35,420 nucleotides of DNA, taken from contig NW_027018361.1 in assembly GCF_032854445.1 (NCBI RefSeq), positions 1 through 35,420 on the forward strand, in the 5' to 3' direction. Under the pieces are notes generated by a model. It was not told the origin of the DNA and made no database searches. It saw only the letters and a program-made list of their open reading frames with translations. Position 1 is the first letter of the stretch, and each line of letters starts with the position of its first letter. The stretch is from Liolophura sinensis (lineage: Eukaryota > Mollusca > Polyplacophora > Chitonida > Chitonidae). Both the position numbers and the translations under genes were made by a program. Below are positions 9,880 to 21,410 of the stretch, piece after piece.

Positions 9880-10428
9880 GAATTGGGCCAGGGATCGGCA
9901 GCTGTTAAAAAATTGCAAATATCCCTGGTTTCCAAGGAGTAAGAGCCGTTGCTGTGCACGTGATTGTGACATAAATGATCATTCAATTGTCACTACAGCC
10001 AAAAGTATTGGTCGGAGAGCAACGCGGTTTGCACCATTCGATTTCTCGTCACAAAATACGTCGGATTAGCCTCTTACCAGCAGCACTGGAACAGTTTTTC
10101 CACTTTTGCATATTTGCCTGGTCTTTTTGTTAATTGAAATCGGCTACACTGTACTCTGTGCAATCGCGACTGGTCATTACTATATTCAACTTTTGACTAT
10201 AAGTTATGTGCCCTTCGGTAGCCCAGAAGACCTGAAATCTTTGGGCTAGGCCCATTTAACTCACCCAGCAATTGCCTTACTTCTAATTGCAAGACAATCT
10301 CAATGTCTTTATCTACGTGTAGAAAAACCACACCATTTGTACATAAAAAACACAAGGTACTTGATACAGTCTGCTGTAAAAAGTACAACTGAACACTGAC
10401 CCACTTCAGTAAGGTGCCAAAAGATGCG
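9880..10428 (+). repeat. Satellite unit M19, type Q, cttcag tail
   Basis: It has the 'gggatcgg', 'tccaagga', gtgcac head shared with the 5' half of M44. Private changes are 'gcatatttgcc', 'ctgtgcaatc' and 'gggctaggcc'. Confidence 0.95.
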
Positions 10429-10976
10429 GAATTGAGCCAGGCATCGACAGCTGTTGACAAATTGCAAATATCCCTGGTTTCCATGGAGTAAGAGCCGTTG
10501 CTGGGCACGTGATTATGACATCAATGATCATTTAATTGTCACTACAGGCAAAAGTATTAGTCGGAGAGCAACGCGGTTTGCACCATTCGATTTCTCGTCA
10601 CAAAATACGTCGGATTAGCCTCTTACTAGTAGCACTGGAACAGTTTTTCCACTTTTGCATTTTTGCCTGGTCTTTTTGTTAATTGAAACCGGCTACACTG
10701 TACTCTGTACAATCGCGACTGGTCATTACTACATTCAACTTTTGACTATAAGTTATGTGCCCTTCGGTAGCCCAGAAAACGTCAAATCTTTGGGCTAAGC
10801 CCATTTAACTCACCCAGCAATTGTCTTACTTCTAAGTGCAAGACAATCTCAATGTCTTTATCTACGTGTAGAAAAACCAGACCATTTGTACATAAAAAAA
10901 AAATGTACTTGATACAGTCTGCTGTAAAAAGTACAACTAAACACTGACCCACATTTATAAGGTGCCAAAAGATGCG
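10429..10976 (+). repeat. Satellite unit M20, type T, catttat tail
   Basis: It has 'ttgacaaattg', 'cagaaaacgtc' and an A tract ending in 'atgtac' instead of 'aggtac', shared with M21. Length 548. Confidence 0.95.
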
Positions 10977-11524
10977 GAATTGGGCCAGGCATCGGCAGCT
11001 GTTAAAAAATTGCAAATATCCCTGGTTTCCATGGAGCAAGAGCCGTTGCTGGGCACGTGATTATGACATCAATGATCATTGAATTGTCGCTACAGCCAAA
11101 AGTATTGGTCGTAGAGCAACGCGGTTTGCACCATTCGATTTCTCGTCACAAAATACGTCGGATTAGCCTCTTATCAGCAGCACTGGAACAGTTTTTCCAC
11201 TTTTGCATTTTTGCCTGGTCTTTTTGTTAATTGAAATCGGCTACACTGTACTCTGTACAATCGCGACTGGTCATTACTATATTCAACTTTTGACTATAAG
11301 TTATGTGCCCTTCGGTAGCCCAGAAGACCTGAAATCTTTGGGCCAAGCCCATTTAACTCACCCAGCAATTGTCTTACTTCTAAGTGCAAGACAATCTCAA
11401 TGTCTTTATCTACGTGTAGAAAAACCAGACCATTTGTACATAAAAAAAAAATGTACTTGATACAGTCTGCTGTAAAAAGTACAACTAAACACTGACCCAC
11501 ATTTATAAGGTGCCAAAAGATGCG
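10977..11524 (+). repeat. Satellite unit M21, type Q, catttat tail
   Basis: It has 'ggagcaagag', 'ggtcgtagag' and the 'atgtac' A-tract end. Length 548. Confidence 0.95.
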
Positions 11525-12073
11525 GAATTGGGCCAGGCATCGGCAGCTGTTAAAAAATTGCAAATATCCCTGGTTTCCATGGAGCAAGAGCCGTTGCTGG
11601 GCACGTGATTATGACATCAATGATCATTGAATTGTCGCTACAGCCAAAAGTATAGGTCGGAGAGCAACGCGGTTTGCACCATTCGATTTCTCGTCAAAAA
11701 ATACGTCAGATTAGCCTCTTACCAGCAGCACTGGAACAGTTTTTCCACTTTTGCATTTTTGCCTGGTCTTTTTGTTAATTGAAATCGGCTACACTGTACT
11801 CTGTACAATCGCGACTGGTCATTACTATATTCAACATTTGACTATAAGTTATGTGCCCTTCGGTAGCCCAGAAGACCTGAAATCTTTGGGTTAAGCCCAT
11901 TTAACTCACCCAGCAATTGCCTTACTTCTAAGTGCAAGACAATCTCAATGTCTTTATCTACGTGTAGAAAAACCAGACCATTTGTACATGAAAAACACAA
12001 GGTACTTGATACAGTCTGCTGTAAAAAGTACAACTAAACCCTGACCCACATTTATAAGGTGCCAAAAGATGCG
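11525..12073 (+). repeat. Satellite unit M22, type Q, catttat tail
   Basis: It has 'gtcaaaaaatacgtcag' as in M25 and M41, and private 'caacatttgac' and 'gggttaag'. M22-M23 resembles M25-M26 three units later. Confidence 0.95.
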
Positions 12074-12622
12074 GAATTGGGCCAGGGATCGGCAGCTGTT
12101 AAAAAATTGCAAATATCCCTGGTTTCCAAGGAGTAAGAGCCGTTGCTGTGCACGTGATTGTGACATAAATGATCATTCAATTGTCACTACAGCCAAAAGT
12201 ATTGGTCGGAGAGCAACGCGGTTTGCACCATTCGATTTCTCGTCACAAAATACGTCGGATTAGCCTCTTACCAACAGCACTGGAACAATCTTTCCACTTT
12301 TGCATTTTTGCCTGGTCTTTTTGTTAATTGAAATCGGCTACACTGTACTATGTACCATCGCGACTGGTCATTACTATATTCAACTTTTGACTATATGTTA
12401 TGTGCCCTTCGGTAGCCCAGAAGACCTCAAATCTTTGGGCTAAGCCCATTTAACTCACCCAGCAATTGCCTTACTTCTAAGTCGAAGACAATCTCAATGT
12501 CTTTTTCTACGTGTAGAAAAACCAGACCATTTGTACATAAAAAACACAAGGTACTTCATACAGTCTGCTGTAAAAAGTACAACTGAGCACAGACCCACAT
12601 GAATAAGGTGCCAAAAGATGCG
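12074..12622 (+). repeat. Satellite unit M23, type N, catgaat tail
   Basis: It has the gtgcac head of the M17 lineage, a private 'gacctcaaatc', and a 3' end like M13 ('ctttttctacg', 'cttcatacag', catgaat). It is probably a recombinant. Confidence 0.95.
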
Positions 12623-13172
12623 GAATTGAGCCAGGCATCGGCAGCTGTTGAAAAATTGCAAATTTCCCTGGTTTCCAAGGAGTAAGAGCCGTTGCTGGGC
12701 ACGTGAGTATGACATAAATGATCATTCAATTGTCACTACAGGCAAAAGTATTGGTCGGAGAGCAACGCGGTTTGCACCATTCGATTTCTCGTCACAAAAT
12801 ACGTCGGATTAGCCTCTTACCAACAGCACTGGAACAATTTTTCCAATTTTGCATTTTTGCCTGGTCTTTTTGTTAATTGAAATCGGCTACACTGTACTAT
12901 GTACCATCGCGACTGGTCATTACTATATTCAACTTTTGACTATATGTTATGTGCCCTTCGGTAGCCCAGAAGACGTCAAATCTTTGGGCAAAGCCCATTT
13001 AACTGACCCAGCAATTGTCTTACTTCTAAGTCCAAGACAATCTCAATGTCTTTATCTACGTGTAGAAAAACCAGACCATTTGTACATAAAAAAAAACAAG
13101 GTACTTGATACAGTCTGCTGTAAAAAGTACAACTAAACACTGACCCACATTTATAAGGTGCCAAAAGATGCG
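12623..13172 (+). repeat. Satellite unit M24, type N, catttat tail
   Basis: It has 'tccaagga', a private 'cacgtgagtatg', 'gggcaaagcc' and 'aactgaccc'. Length 550. Confidence 0.95.
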
Positions 13173-13721
13173 GAATTGGGCCAGGCATCGGCAGCTGTTA
13201 AAAAATTGCAAATATCCCTGGTTTCCATGGAGTAAGAGCCGTTGCTGGGCACGTGATTATGACATCAATGATCATTGAATTGTCGCTACAGCCAAAAGTA
13301 TAGGTCGGAGAGCAACGCGGTTTGCACCATTCGATTTCTCGTCAAAAAATACGTCAGATTAGCCTCTTACCAGCAGCACTGGAACAGTTTTTCCACTTTT
13401 GCATTTTTGCCTGGTCTTTTTGTTAATTGAAATCGGCTACACTGTACTCTGTACAATCGCGACTGGTCATTACTATATTCAACTTTTGACTATAAGTTAT
13501 GTGCCCTTCGGTAGCCCAGAAGACCTGAAATCTTTGGGCTAAGCCCATTTAACTCACCCAGCAATTGCCTTACTTCTAAGTGCAAGACAATCTCAATGTC
13601 TTTATCTACGTGTAGAAAAACCAGACCATTTGTACATGAAAAACACAAGGTACTTGATACAGTCTGCTGTAAAAAGTACAACTAAACCCTGACCCACATT
13701 TATAAGGTGCCAAAAGATGCG
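13173..13721 (+). repeat. Satellite unit M25, type Q, catttat tail
   Basis: First unit of the seven-unit duplication. It has 'gtataggtcgg', 'aatacgtcag' and 'aaaccctgacc'. Confidence 0.95.
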
Positions 13722-14270
13722 GAATTGGGCCAGGGATCGGCAGCTGTTAAAAAATTGCAAATATCCCTGGTTTCCAAGGAGTAAGAGCCGTTGCTGTGCA
13801 CGTGATTGTGACATAAATGATCATTCAATTGTCACTACAGCCAAAAGTATTGGTCGGAGAGCAACGCGGTTTGCACCATTCGATTTCTCGTCACAAAATA
13901 CGTCGGATTAGCCTCTTACCAACAGCACTGGAACAATCTTTCCACTTTTGCATTTTTGCCTGGTCTTTTTGTTAATTGAAATCGGCTACACTGTACTATG
14001 TACCATCGCGACTGGTCATTACTATATTCAACTTTTGACTATATGTTATGTGCCCTTCGGTAGCCCAGAAGACGTCAAATCTTTGGGCTAAGCCCATTTA
14101 ACTCACCCAGCAATTGCCTTACTTCTAAGTCGAAGACAATCTCAATGTCTTTATCTACGTGTAGAAAAACCACACCATTTGTACATGAAAAACACAAGGT
14201 ACATGATACAGTCTGCTGTAAAAAGTACAACTGAACACTGACCCACTTCAGTAAGGTGCCAAAAGATTCG
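13722..14270 (+). repeat. Satellite unit M26, type N, cttcag tail
   Basis: Sister of M42 and M17. It has a private 'ggtacatgatac' in the 3' hairpin. Confidence 0.95.
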
Positions 14271-14821
14271 GAATTGAGCCAGGCATCGGCAGCTGTTGAA
14301 AAATTGCAAATTTCCCTGGTTTCCATGGAGTAAGAGCCGTTGCTACGCACGTGATTATGACATAAATAATCATTCAATTGTCACTACAGCCAAAAGTATT
14401 GGTCGGAGAGCAACGCGGTTTGCACCTTTTAATTTCTCGTCACAAAATACGTCGGATTAGCCTCTTACCAGCAGCACTGGAACAGTTTTTCCACTTTTGC
14501 ATTTTTGCCTGGTTTTTTTGTTAATTTTAATCGGCTACACTGTACTCTGTACAATCGCGACTGGTCATTACTATATTCAACTTTTGACTATAAGTTATGT
14601 GCCCTTCGGTAGCCCAGAAGATCTGAAATCTTTGGGCAAAGCTCATTTAACTCACCCAGCAATTGTCTTACTTCTAAGTCCAAGACAATCTCAATGTCTT
14701 TATCTACGTGTAGAAAAACCGGACCATTTGTACATAAAAAAAACACAAGGTACTTGATACAGTCTGCTGTAAAAAGTACAACTAAACACTGACCCACATT
14801 TATAAGGTGCCAAAAGATGCG
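14271..14821 (+). repeat. Satellite unit M27, type Q, AGATCT variant
   Basis: It has 'cacctttta', 'ttaattttaatc', 'gggcaaagctc' and a private 'aaccggacc'. Length 551. Confidence 0.95.
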
Positions 14822-15370
14822 GAATTGGGCCAGGCATCGGCAGCTGTTAAAAAATTGCAAATATCCCTGGTTTCCATGGAGCAAGAGCCGTTGCTGGGCA
14901 CGTGATTATGACATCAATGATCATTCAATTGTCGCTACAGCCAAAAGTATTGCTCGGAGAGAAACGCGGTTTGCACCATTCGATTTCTCGTCACAAAATA
15001 CGTCGGATTAGCTCCTTACCAGCAGCACTGGAACAGTTTTTCCACTTTTGCATTTTTGCCTGGTCTTTTTGTTAATTGAAATCGGCTACACTGTACTCTG
15101 TACAATCGCGACTGGTCATTACTATATTCAACTTTTGACTATAAGTTATGTGCCCTTCGGTAGCCCAGAAGACCTGAAATCTTTGGGCTCAGCCCATTTA
15201 ACTCACCCAGCAATTGCCTTACTTCTAAGTGCAAGACAATCTCAATGTCTTTATCTACGTGTAGAAAAACCACACCACTTGTACATGAAAAACACAAGGT
15301 ACTTGATACAGTCTGCTGTAAAAAGTACAACTGAACACTGACCCACTTCAGTAAGGTGCCAAAAGATGCG
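14822..15370 (+). repeat. Satellite unit M28, type Q, cttcag tail
   Basis: It has 'ggagcaagag', a private 'gtattgctcgg', 'gattagctcc' and 'gggctcagcc'. Its 3' half matches M44. Confidence 0.95.
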
Positions 15371-15919
15371 GAATTGAGCCAGGCATCGGCAGCTGTTAAA
15401 AAATTGCAAATATCCCTGGTTTCCATGCAGTAAGAGCCGTTGCTACGCACGTGATTATGACATAAATGATCATTCAATTGTCGCTACAGCCAAAAGTATA
15501 GGTTGGAGAGCAACGCGGTTTGCACCATTCGATTTCTCGTCACAATATACGTCGGATTAGCCTCTTACTAGTAGCACTGGAACAGTTTTTCCACTTTTGC
15601 ATTTTTGCCTGGTCTTTTTGTTAATTGAAACCGGCTACACTGTACTCTGTACAATCGCGACTGGTCATTACTATATTCAACTTTTGACTATAAGTTATGT
15701 GCCCTTCGGTAGCCCAGAAGACCTGAAATCTTTGGGCCAAGCGCATTTAACCCACCCAGCAATTGTCTTACTTCTAAGTGCAAGACAATCTCAATGTCTT
15801 TATCTACGTGTAGAAAAACCACACCATTTGTACATAAAAAACACAAGGTACTTGATACAGTCTGCTGTAAAAAGTACAACTGAACACTGACCCACTTCAG
15901 TAAGGTGCCAAAGGATGCG
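15371..15919 (+). repeat. Satellite unit M29, type T, cttcag tail
   Basis: It has 'tccatgcag', acgcac, 'aggttggag', 'caatatacg', 'gggccaagcgc' and 'taacccaccc'. Near-identical to M45. Confidence 0.95.
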
Positions 15920-16468
15920 CAATTGAGCCAGGCATCGACAGCTGTTGAAAAATTGCAAATATCCCTGATTTCCATGGAGTAAGAGCCGTTGCTGGGCACG
16001 TGATTATGACATAAATGATCATTCAATTGTCACTACAGGCAAAAGTATTAGTCGGAGAGCAACGCGGTTTGCACCATTCGATTTTTCGTCACAAAATACG
16101 TCGGATTAGCCTCTTACCAGCAGCACTGGAACAGTTTTTCCACTTTTGCATTTTTACCTGGTCTTTTTGTTAATTAAAATCGGCTACACTGTACTCTGTA
16201 CAATCGCTACTGGTCATTACTATATTCAACTTTTGACTATAAGTTATGTGCCCTTCGGTAGCCCAGAAGACGTCAAATCTTTGGGCCAAGCCCATTTAAC
16301 TCACCCAGCAATTGTCTTACTTCTAAGTCGAAGACAATCTCAATGTCTTTATCTACGTGTAGAAAAACCAGACCATTTGTACATAAAAAACACAAGGTAC
16401 TTGATACAGTCTGCTGTAAAAAGTACAACTGAGCACAGACCCACATGAATAAGGTGCCAAAAGATTCG
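15920..16468 (+). repeat. Satellite unit M30, type Q, catgaat tail
   Basis: It opens 'caattgagcc' and has 'ccctgatttcc', 'gatttttcgtc', 'ttaattaaaatc' and 'caatcgctac'. Confidence 0.95.
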
Positions 16469-16980
16469 GAATTGAGCCAGGTATCGGCAGCTGTTGAAAA
16501 ATTGCAAATTTCCCTGGTTTCCATGGAGTAAGAGCCGTTGCTGGGCACGTGTTTATGACATCAATGATCATTCAATTGTCACTACAGGCAAAAGTAATGG
16601 TCGTAGAGCAACGCGGTTTGCACCATTCGATTTCTCGTCACAAAATACGTCGGATTAGCCTCTTACCAGCAGCACTGGAACAGTTTTTCCACTTTTGCAT
16701 TTTTGCCTGGTCTTTTTGTTAATTGAAATCGGCTACACTGTACTCTGTACAATCGCGACTGGTCATTACTATATTCAACTTTTGACTATAAGTTATGTGC
16801 CCTTCGGTAGCCCAGAAGACCTGAAATCTTTGGGCCAAGCCCATTTAACTCACCCAGCAATTGTCGTACTTCTAAGTCCAAGACAATCTCAATGTCTTTA
16901 TCTACGTGTAGAAAAACCAGACCATTTGTACATAAAAAACACAAGGTACTTGATACAGTCTGCTGTAAAAAGTACAACTA
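16000..16980 (+). repeat. Duplicated block 3'M30-M31, copy A
   Basis: It matches 18747-19727 at 2,747 bp (5 units). Shared rare variants are 'gtattagtcgg', 'gatttttcgtc', 'ttacctgg' with 'ttaattaaaatc', 'caatcgctactgg', 'cacgtgtttatg', 'gtaatggtcgtagag' and 'gtcgtactt'. Confidence 0.85.
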
Positions 16981-17017
16981 AACACTGACCCACATTTATA
17001 AGGTGCCAAAAGATGCG
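16469..17017 (+). repeat. Satellite unit M31, type Q, catttat tail
   Basis: It has 'ggtatcgg', 'cacgtgtttatg', 'gtaatggtcgtagag' and 'gtcgtactt'. Sister of M36 and, except for the tail, M47. Confidence 0.95.
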
Positions 17018-17567
17018 GAATTGGGCCAGGCATCGGCAGCTGTTAAAAAATTGCAAATATCCCTGGTTTCCATGCAGTAAGAGCCGTTGCTACGCACGTG
17101 ATTATGACATAAATGATCATTCAATTGTCGCTACAGCCAAAAGTATTGGTCGGAGAGCAACGCGGATTGCACCATTCGATTTCTCGTCACAATATACGTC
17201 GGATTAGCTTCTTAATAGTAGCACTGGAACAGTTTTTCCACTTTTGCATTTTTGCCTGGTCTTTTTGTTAATTGAAACCGGCTACACTGTACTCTGTACA
17301 ATCGCGACTGGTCATTACTATATTCAACTTTTGACTATAAGTTATGTGCCCTTCGGTAGCCCAGAAGACCTGAAATCTTTGGGCCAAGCCCATTTAACTC
17401 ACCCAGCAATTGTCTTACTTCTAAGTCGAAGACAATCTCAATGTCTTTATCTACGTGTAGAAAAAACCAGACCATTTGTACATAAAAAACACAAGGTACT
17501 TGATACAGTCTGCTGTAAAAAGTACAACTGAGCACAGACCCACATGAATAAGGTGCCAAAAGATGCG
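17018..17567 (+). repeat. Satellite unit M32, type T, catgaat tail
   Basis: It has 'tccatgcag', 'caatatacg', a private 'cttcttaatagtag' and one extra A in 'gtagaaaaaacc'. Length 550. Confidence 0.95.
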
Positions 17568-18116
17568 GAATTGAGCCAGGTATCGGCAGCTGTTGAAAAA
17601 TTGCAAATTTCCCTGGTTTCCATGGAGTAAGAGCCGTTGCTGGGCACGTGATTATGACATAAATGATCATTCAATTGTCACTACAGGCAAAAGTAATGGT
17701 CGGAGAGCAACGCGGTTTGCACCATTCGATTTCTCGTCACAAAATACGTCGGATTAGCCTCTTACCAACAGCACTGGAACAATTTTTCCAATTTTGCATT
17801 TTTGCCTGGTCTTTTTGTTAATTGAAATCGGCTACACTGTACTATGTACCATCGCGACTGGTCATTACTATATTCAACTTTTGACTATATGTTATGTGCC
17901 CTTCGGTAGCCCAGAAGACGTCAAATCTTTGGGCTAAGCCCATTTAACTCACCCAGCAATTGCCTTACTTCTAAGTCGAAGACAATCTCAATGTCTTTAT
18001 CTACGTGTAGAAAAACCACACCATTTGTACATGAAAAACAAAAGGTACTTGATACAGTCTGCTGTAAAAAGTACAACTGAACACTGACCCACTTCAGTAA
18101 GGTGCCAAAAGATTCG
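17568..18116 (+). repeat. Satellite unit M33, type N, cttcag tail
   Basis: First of an N-T-Q trio (M33-M35). It has 'ggtatcgg', 'gtaatggtcgg', and 'aaaggtac' at the A tract. Confidence 0.95.
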
Positions 18117-18666
18117 GAATTGAGCCAGGCATCGGCAGCTGTTGAAAAATTGCAAATTTCCCTGGTTTCAATGGAGTAAGAGCCGTTGCTACGCACGTGA
18201 TTATGACATAAATGATCATTCATTTGTCGCTACAGCCAAAAGTATTGGTCGGAGAGCAACGCGGTTTGCACCATTCGATTTCTCGTCACAAAATACGTCG
18301 GATTAGCCTCTTACTAGTAGCACTGGAACAGTTTTTCCACTTTTGCATTTTTACCTGGTCTTTTTGTTAATTGAAACCGGCTACACTGTACTCTGTACAA
18401 TCGCGACTGGTCATTACTACATTCAACTTTTGACTATAAGTTATGTGCCCTTCGGTAGCCCAGAAGACGTCAAATCTTTGGGCTAAGCCCATTTAACTCA
18501 CCCAGCAATTGTCTTACTTCTAAGTGCAAGACAATCTCAATGTCTTTATCTACGTGTAGAAAAACCAGACCATTTGTACATAAAAAAAACAAGGTACTTG
18601 ATACAGTCTGCTGTAAAAAGTACAACTAAACACTGACCCACATTTTATAAGGTGCCAAAAGATGCG
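18117..18666 (+). repeat. Satellite unit M34, type T, catttat tail
   Basis: It has 'catttgtcg', 'ttacctgg', 'tactacattc', a private 'ggtttcaatgg' and an extra T in 'cattttataagg'. Length 550. Confidence 0.95.
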
Positions 18667-19215
18667 GAATTGGGCCAGGCATCGGCAGCTGTTAAAAAAT
18701 TGCAAATATCCCTGGTTTCCATGGAGTAAGAGCCGTTGCTGGGCACGTGATTATGACATAAATGATCATTCAATTGTCACTACAGGCAAAAGTATTAGTC
18801 GGAGAGCAACGCGGTTTGCACCATTCGATTTTTCGTCACAAAATACGTCGGATTAGCCTCTTACCAGCAGCACTGGAACAGTTTTTCCACTTTTGCATTT
18901 TTACCTGGTCTTTTTGTTAATTAAAATCGGCTACACTGTACTCTGTACAATCGCTACTGGTCATTACTATATTCAACTTTTGACTATAAGTTGTGTGCCC
19001 TTCGGTAGCCCAGAAGACGTCAAATCTTTGGGCCAAGCCCATTTAACTCACCCAGCAATTGTCTTACTTCTAAGTCGAAGACAATCTCAATGTCTTTATC
19101 TACGTGTAGAAAAACCAGACCATTTGTACATAAAAAACACAAGGTACTTGATACAGTCTGCTGTAAAAAGTACAACTGAGCACAGACCCACATGAATAAG
19201 GTGCCAAAAGATTCG
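18667..19215 (+). repeat. Satellite unit M35, type Q, catgaat tail
   Basis: Its 3' part equals M30 ('gatttttcgtc', 'ttaattaaaatc', 'caatcgctac'). Its head is of the 'gaattgggcc' type. It has a private 'agttgtgtgcc'. Confidence 0.95.
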
Positions 19216-19727
19216 GAATTGAGCCAGGTATCGGCAGCTGTTGAAAAATTGCAAATTTTCCTGGTTTCCATGGAGTAAGAGCCGTTGCTGGGCACGTGTT
19301 TATGACATCAATGATCATTCAATTGTCACTACAGGCAAAAGTAATGGTCGTAGAGCAACGCGGTTTGCACCATTCGATTTCTCGTCACAAAATACGTCGG
19401 ATTAGCCTCTTACCAGCAGCACTGGAACAGTTTTTCCACTTTTGCATTTTTGCCTGGTCTTTTTGTTAATTGAAATCGGCTACACTGTACTCTGTACAAT
19501 CGCGACTGGTCATTACTATATTCAACTTTTGACTATAAGTTATGTGCCCTTCGGTAGCCCAGAAGACCTGAAATCTTTGGGCCAAGCCCATTTAACTCAC
19601 CCAGCAATTGTCGTACTTCTAAGTCCAAGACAATCTCAATGTCTTTATCTACGTGTAGAAAAACCAGACCATTTGTACATAAAAAACACAAGGTACTTGA
19701 TACAGTCTGCTGTAAAAAGTACAACTA
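18747..19727 (+). repeat. Duplicated block M35-M36, copy B
   Basis: This is the partner of 3'M30-M31. The opening of M35 ('gaattgggcc', 'ttaaaa') differs from M30 ('caattgagcc', 'ttgaaa'), so the shared segment begins inside the unit. Confidence 0.83.
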
Positions 19728-19764
19728 AACACTGAACCACATTTATAAGGTGCCAAAAGATGCG
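19216..19764 (+). repeat. Satellite unit M36, type Q, catttat tail
   Basis: Sister of M31. It has private 'attttcctgg', and a 'ctgaaccac' tail shared with M60 and M64. Confidence 0.95.
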
Positions 19765-20313
19765 GAATTGGGCCAGGCATCGGCAGCTGTTAAAAAATTG
19801 CAAATATCCCTGGTTTTTATGGAGTAAGAGCCGTTGCTGGGCACGTGATTATGACATCAATGATCATTGAATTGTCGCTACAGCCAAAAGTATTGGTCGG
19901 AGAGCAACGCGGTTTGCACCATTCGATTTCTCGTCAAAAAATACGTCGGATTAGCCTCTTACCAGCAGCACTGGAACAGTTTTTCCACTTTTGCATTTTT
20001 GCCTGGTCTTTTTGTTAATTGAAATCGGCTACACTGTACTCTGTACAATCGCGACTGGTCATTACTATATTCAACTTTTGACTATAAGTTATGTGCCCTT
20101 CGGTAGCCCAGAAGACCTGAAATCTTTGGGCTGAGCCCATTTAACTCACCCAGCAATTGCCTTACTTCTAAGTGCAAGACAATCTCAATGTCTTTATCTA
20201 CGTGTAGAAAAACCAGACCATTTGTACATGAAAAACACAAGGTACTTGATACAGTCTGCTGTAAAAAGTACAACTAAACACTGACCCACATTTATAAGGT
20301 GCCAAAAGATGCG
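19765..20313 (+). repeat. Satellite unit M37, type Q, catttat tail
   Basis: It has 'ggtttttatgg' and 'gggctgagcc'. First unit of the M37-M40 block. Confidence 0.95.
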
Positions 20314-20863
20314 GAATTGGGCCAGGGATCGGGAGCTGTTAAAAAATTGCAAATATCCCTGGTTTCCATGGAGAAAGAGCCGTTGCTGGGCACGTGATTG
20401 TGACATAAATGATCATTCAATTGTCACTACAGCCAAAAGTATTGGTCGGAGAGCAACGCGGTTTGTACCATTCGATTTCTCGTCACAAAATACGTCGGAT
20501 TAGCCTCTTACCAGCAGCACTGGAACAATCTTTCCACTTTTGCATTTTTGCCTGGTCTTTTTGTTAATTGAAATCGGCTACACTGTACTATGTACCATCG
20601 CGACTGGTCATTACTATATTCAACTTTTGACTATAAGTTATGTGCCCTTCGGTAGCCCAGAAGACCTGAAATCTTTGGGCCAAGCCCATTTAACTCACCC
20701 AGCAATTGTCTTACTTCTAAGTCCAAGACAATCTCAATGTCTTTATCTACGTGTAGAAAAACCACACCATTTGTACATAAAAAAACACAAGGTACTTAAT
20801 ACAGTCTGCTGTAAAAAGTACAACTAAACACTGACCCACATTTATAAGGTGCCAAAAGATGCG
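20314..20863 (+). repeat. Satellite unit M38, type Q, catttat tail
   Basis: It has 'gggatcgggagctg', 'ggagaaagag', 'ggtttgtacc', 'ctatgtacc' and 'cttaatacag'. Length 550. Confidence 0.95.
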
Positions 20864-21410
20864 GAATTGGGCCAGGGATCGGCAGCTGTTGAAAAATTGC
20901 AAATTTCCCTGGTTTCCATGGAGTAAGAGCCGTTGCTGGGCACGTGATTATGACATAAATGATCATTCAATTGTCACTACAGGCAAAAGTATTGGTCGGA
21001 GAGCAACGCGGTTTGCACCATTCGATTTCTCGTCACAAAATACGTCGGATTAGCCTCTTACCAACAGCACTGGAACAATTTTTCCAATTTTGCATTTTTG
21101 CCTGGTCTTTTTGTTAATTGAAATCGGCTACACTGTACTATGTACAATCGCGACTGGTCATTAATATATTCAACTTTTGACTATATGTTATGTGCCCTTT
21201 GGTAGCCCAGAAGACGTCAACTTTGGGCTAAGCCCATTTAACTCACCCAGCAATTGCCTTACTTCTAAGTCCAAGACAATCTCAATGTCTTTATCTACGT
21301 GTAGAAAAACCAGACCATTTGTACATGAAAAACACAAGGTACTTGATACAGTCTGCTGTAAAAAGTACAACTGAACACTGACCCACTTCAGTAAGGTGCC
21401 AAAAGATTCG
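20864..21410 (+). repeat. Satellite unit M39, type N, 2-bp deletion
   Basis: Length 547. It has 'gacgtcaactttggg', 'taatatattc' and 'ccctttggtag', all shared with M52. First of an N-T-Q trio. Confidence 0.95.

Larger units (their letters stand above)
13722..14821 (+). repeat. Two-unit block with AGATCT variant, copy 2 (M26-M27)
   Basis: It shares all the marker variants of M17-M18 at a distance of 4,940 bp (9 units); agatct is at 14619. M27 adds 'cacctttta', which M43 shares and M18 lacks, so M27 and M43 are closer relatives. Confidence 0.82.
13173..16975 (+). repeat. Seven-unit segmental duplication, copy A (M25-M31)
   Basis: This block matches 21960-25760 unit for unit at a distance of about 8,786 bp (16 units). 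Shared rare variants include 'gtcaaaaaatacgtcag' (M25/M41), 'agatctgaaa' with 'ttaattttaatc' (M27/M43), 'ggttggagag' with 'cacaatatacg' (M29/M45), units opening 'gcgcaattg' (M30/M46) and 'gtaatggtcgtagag' (M31/M47). The 5' part of M28 does not match M44. Confidence 0.85.
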
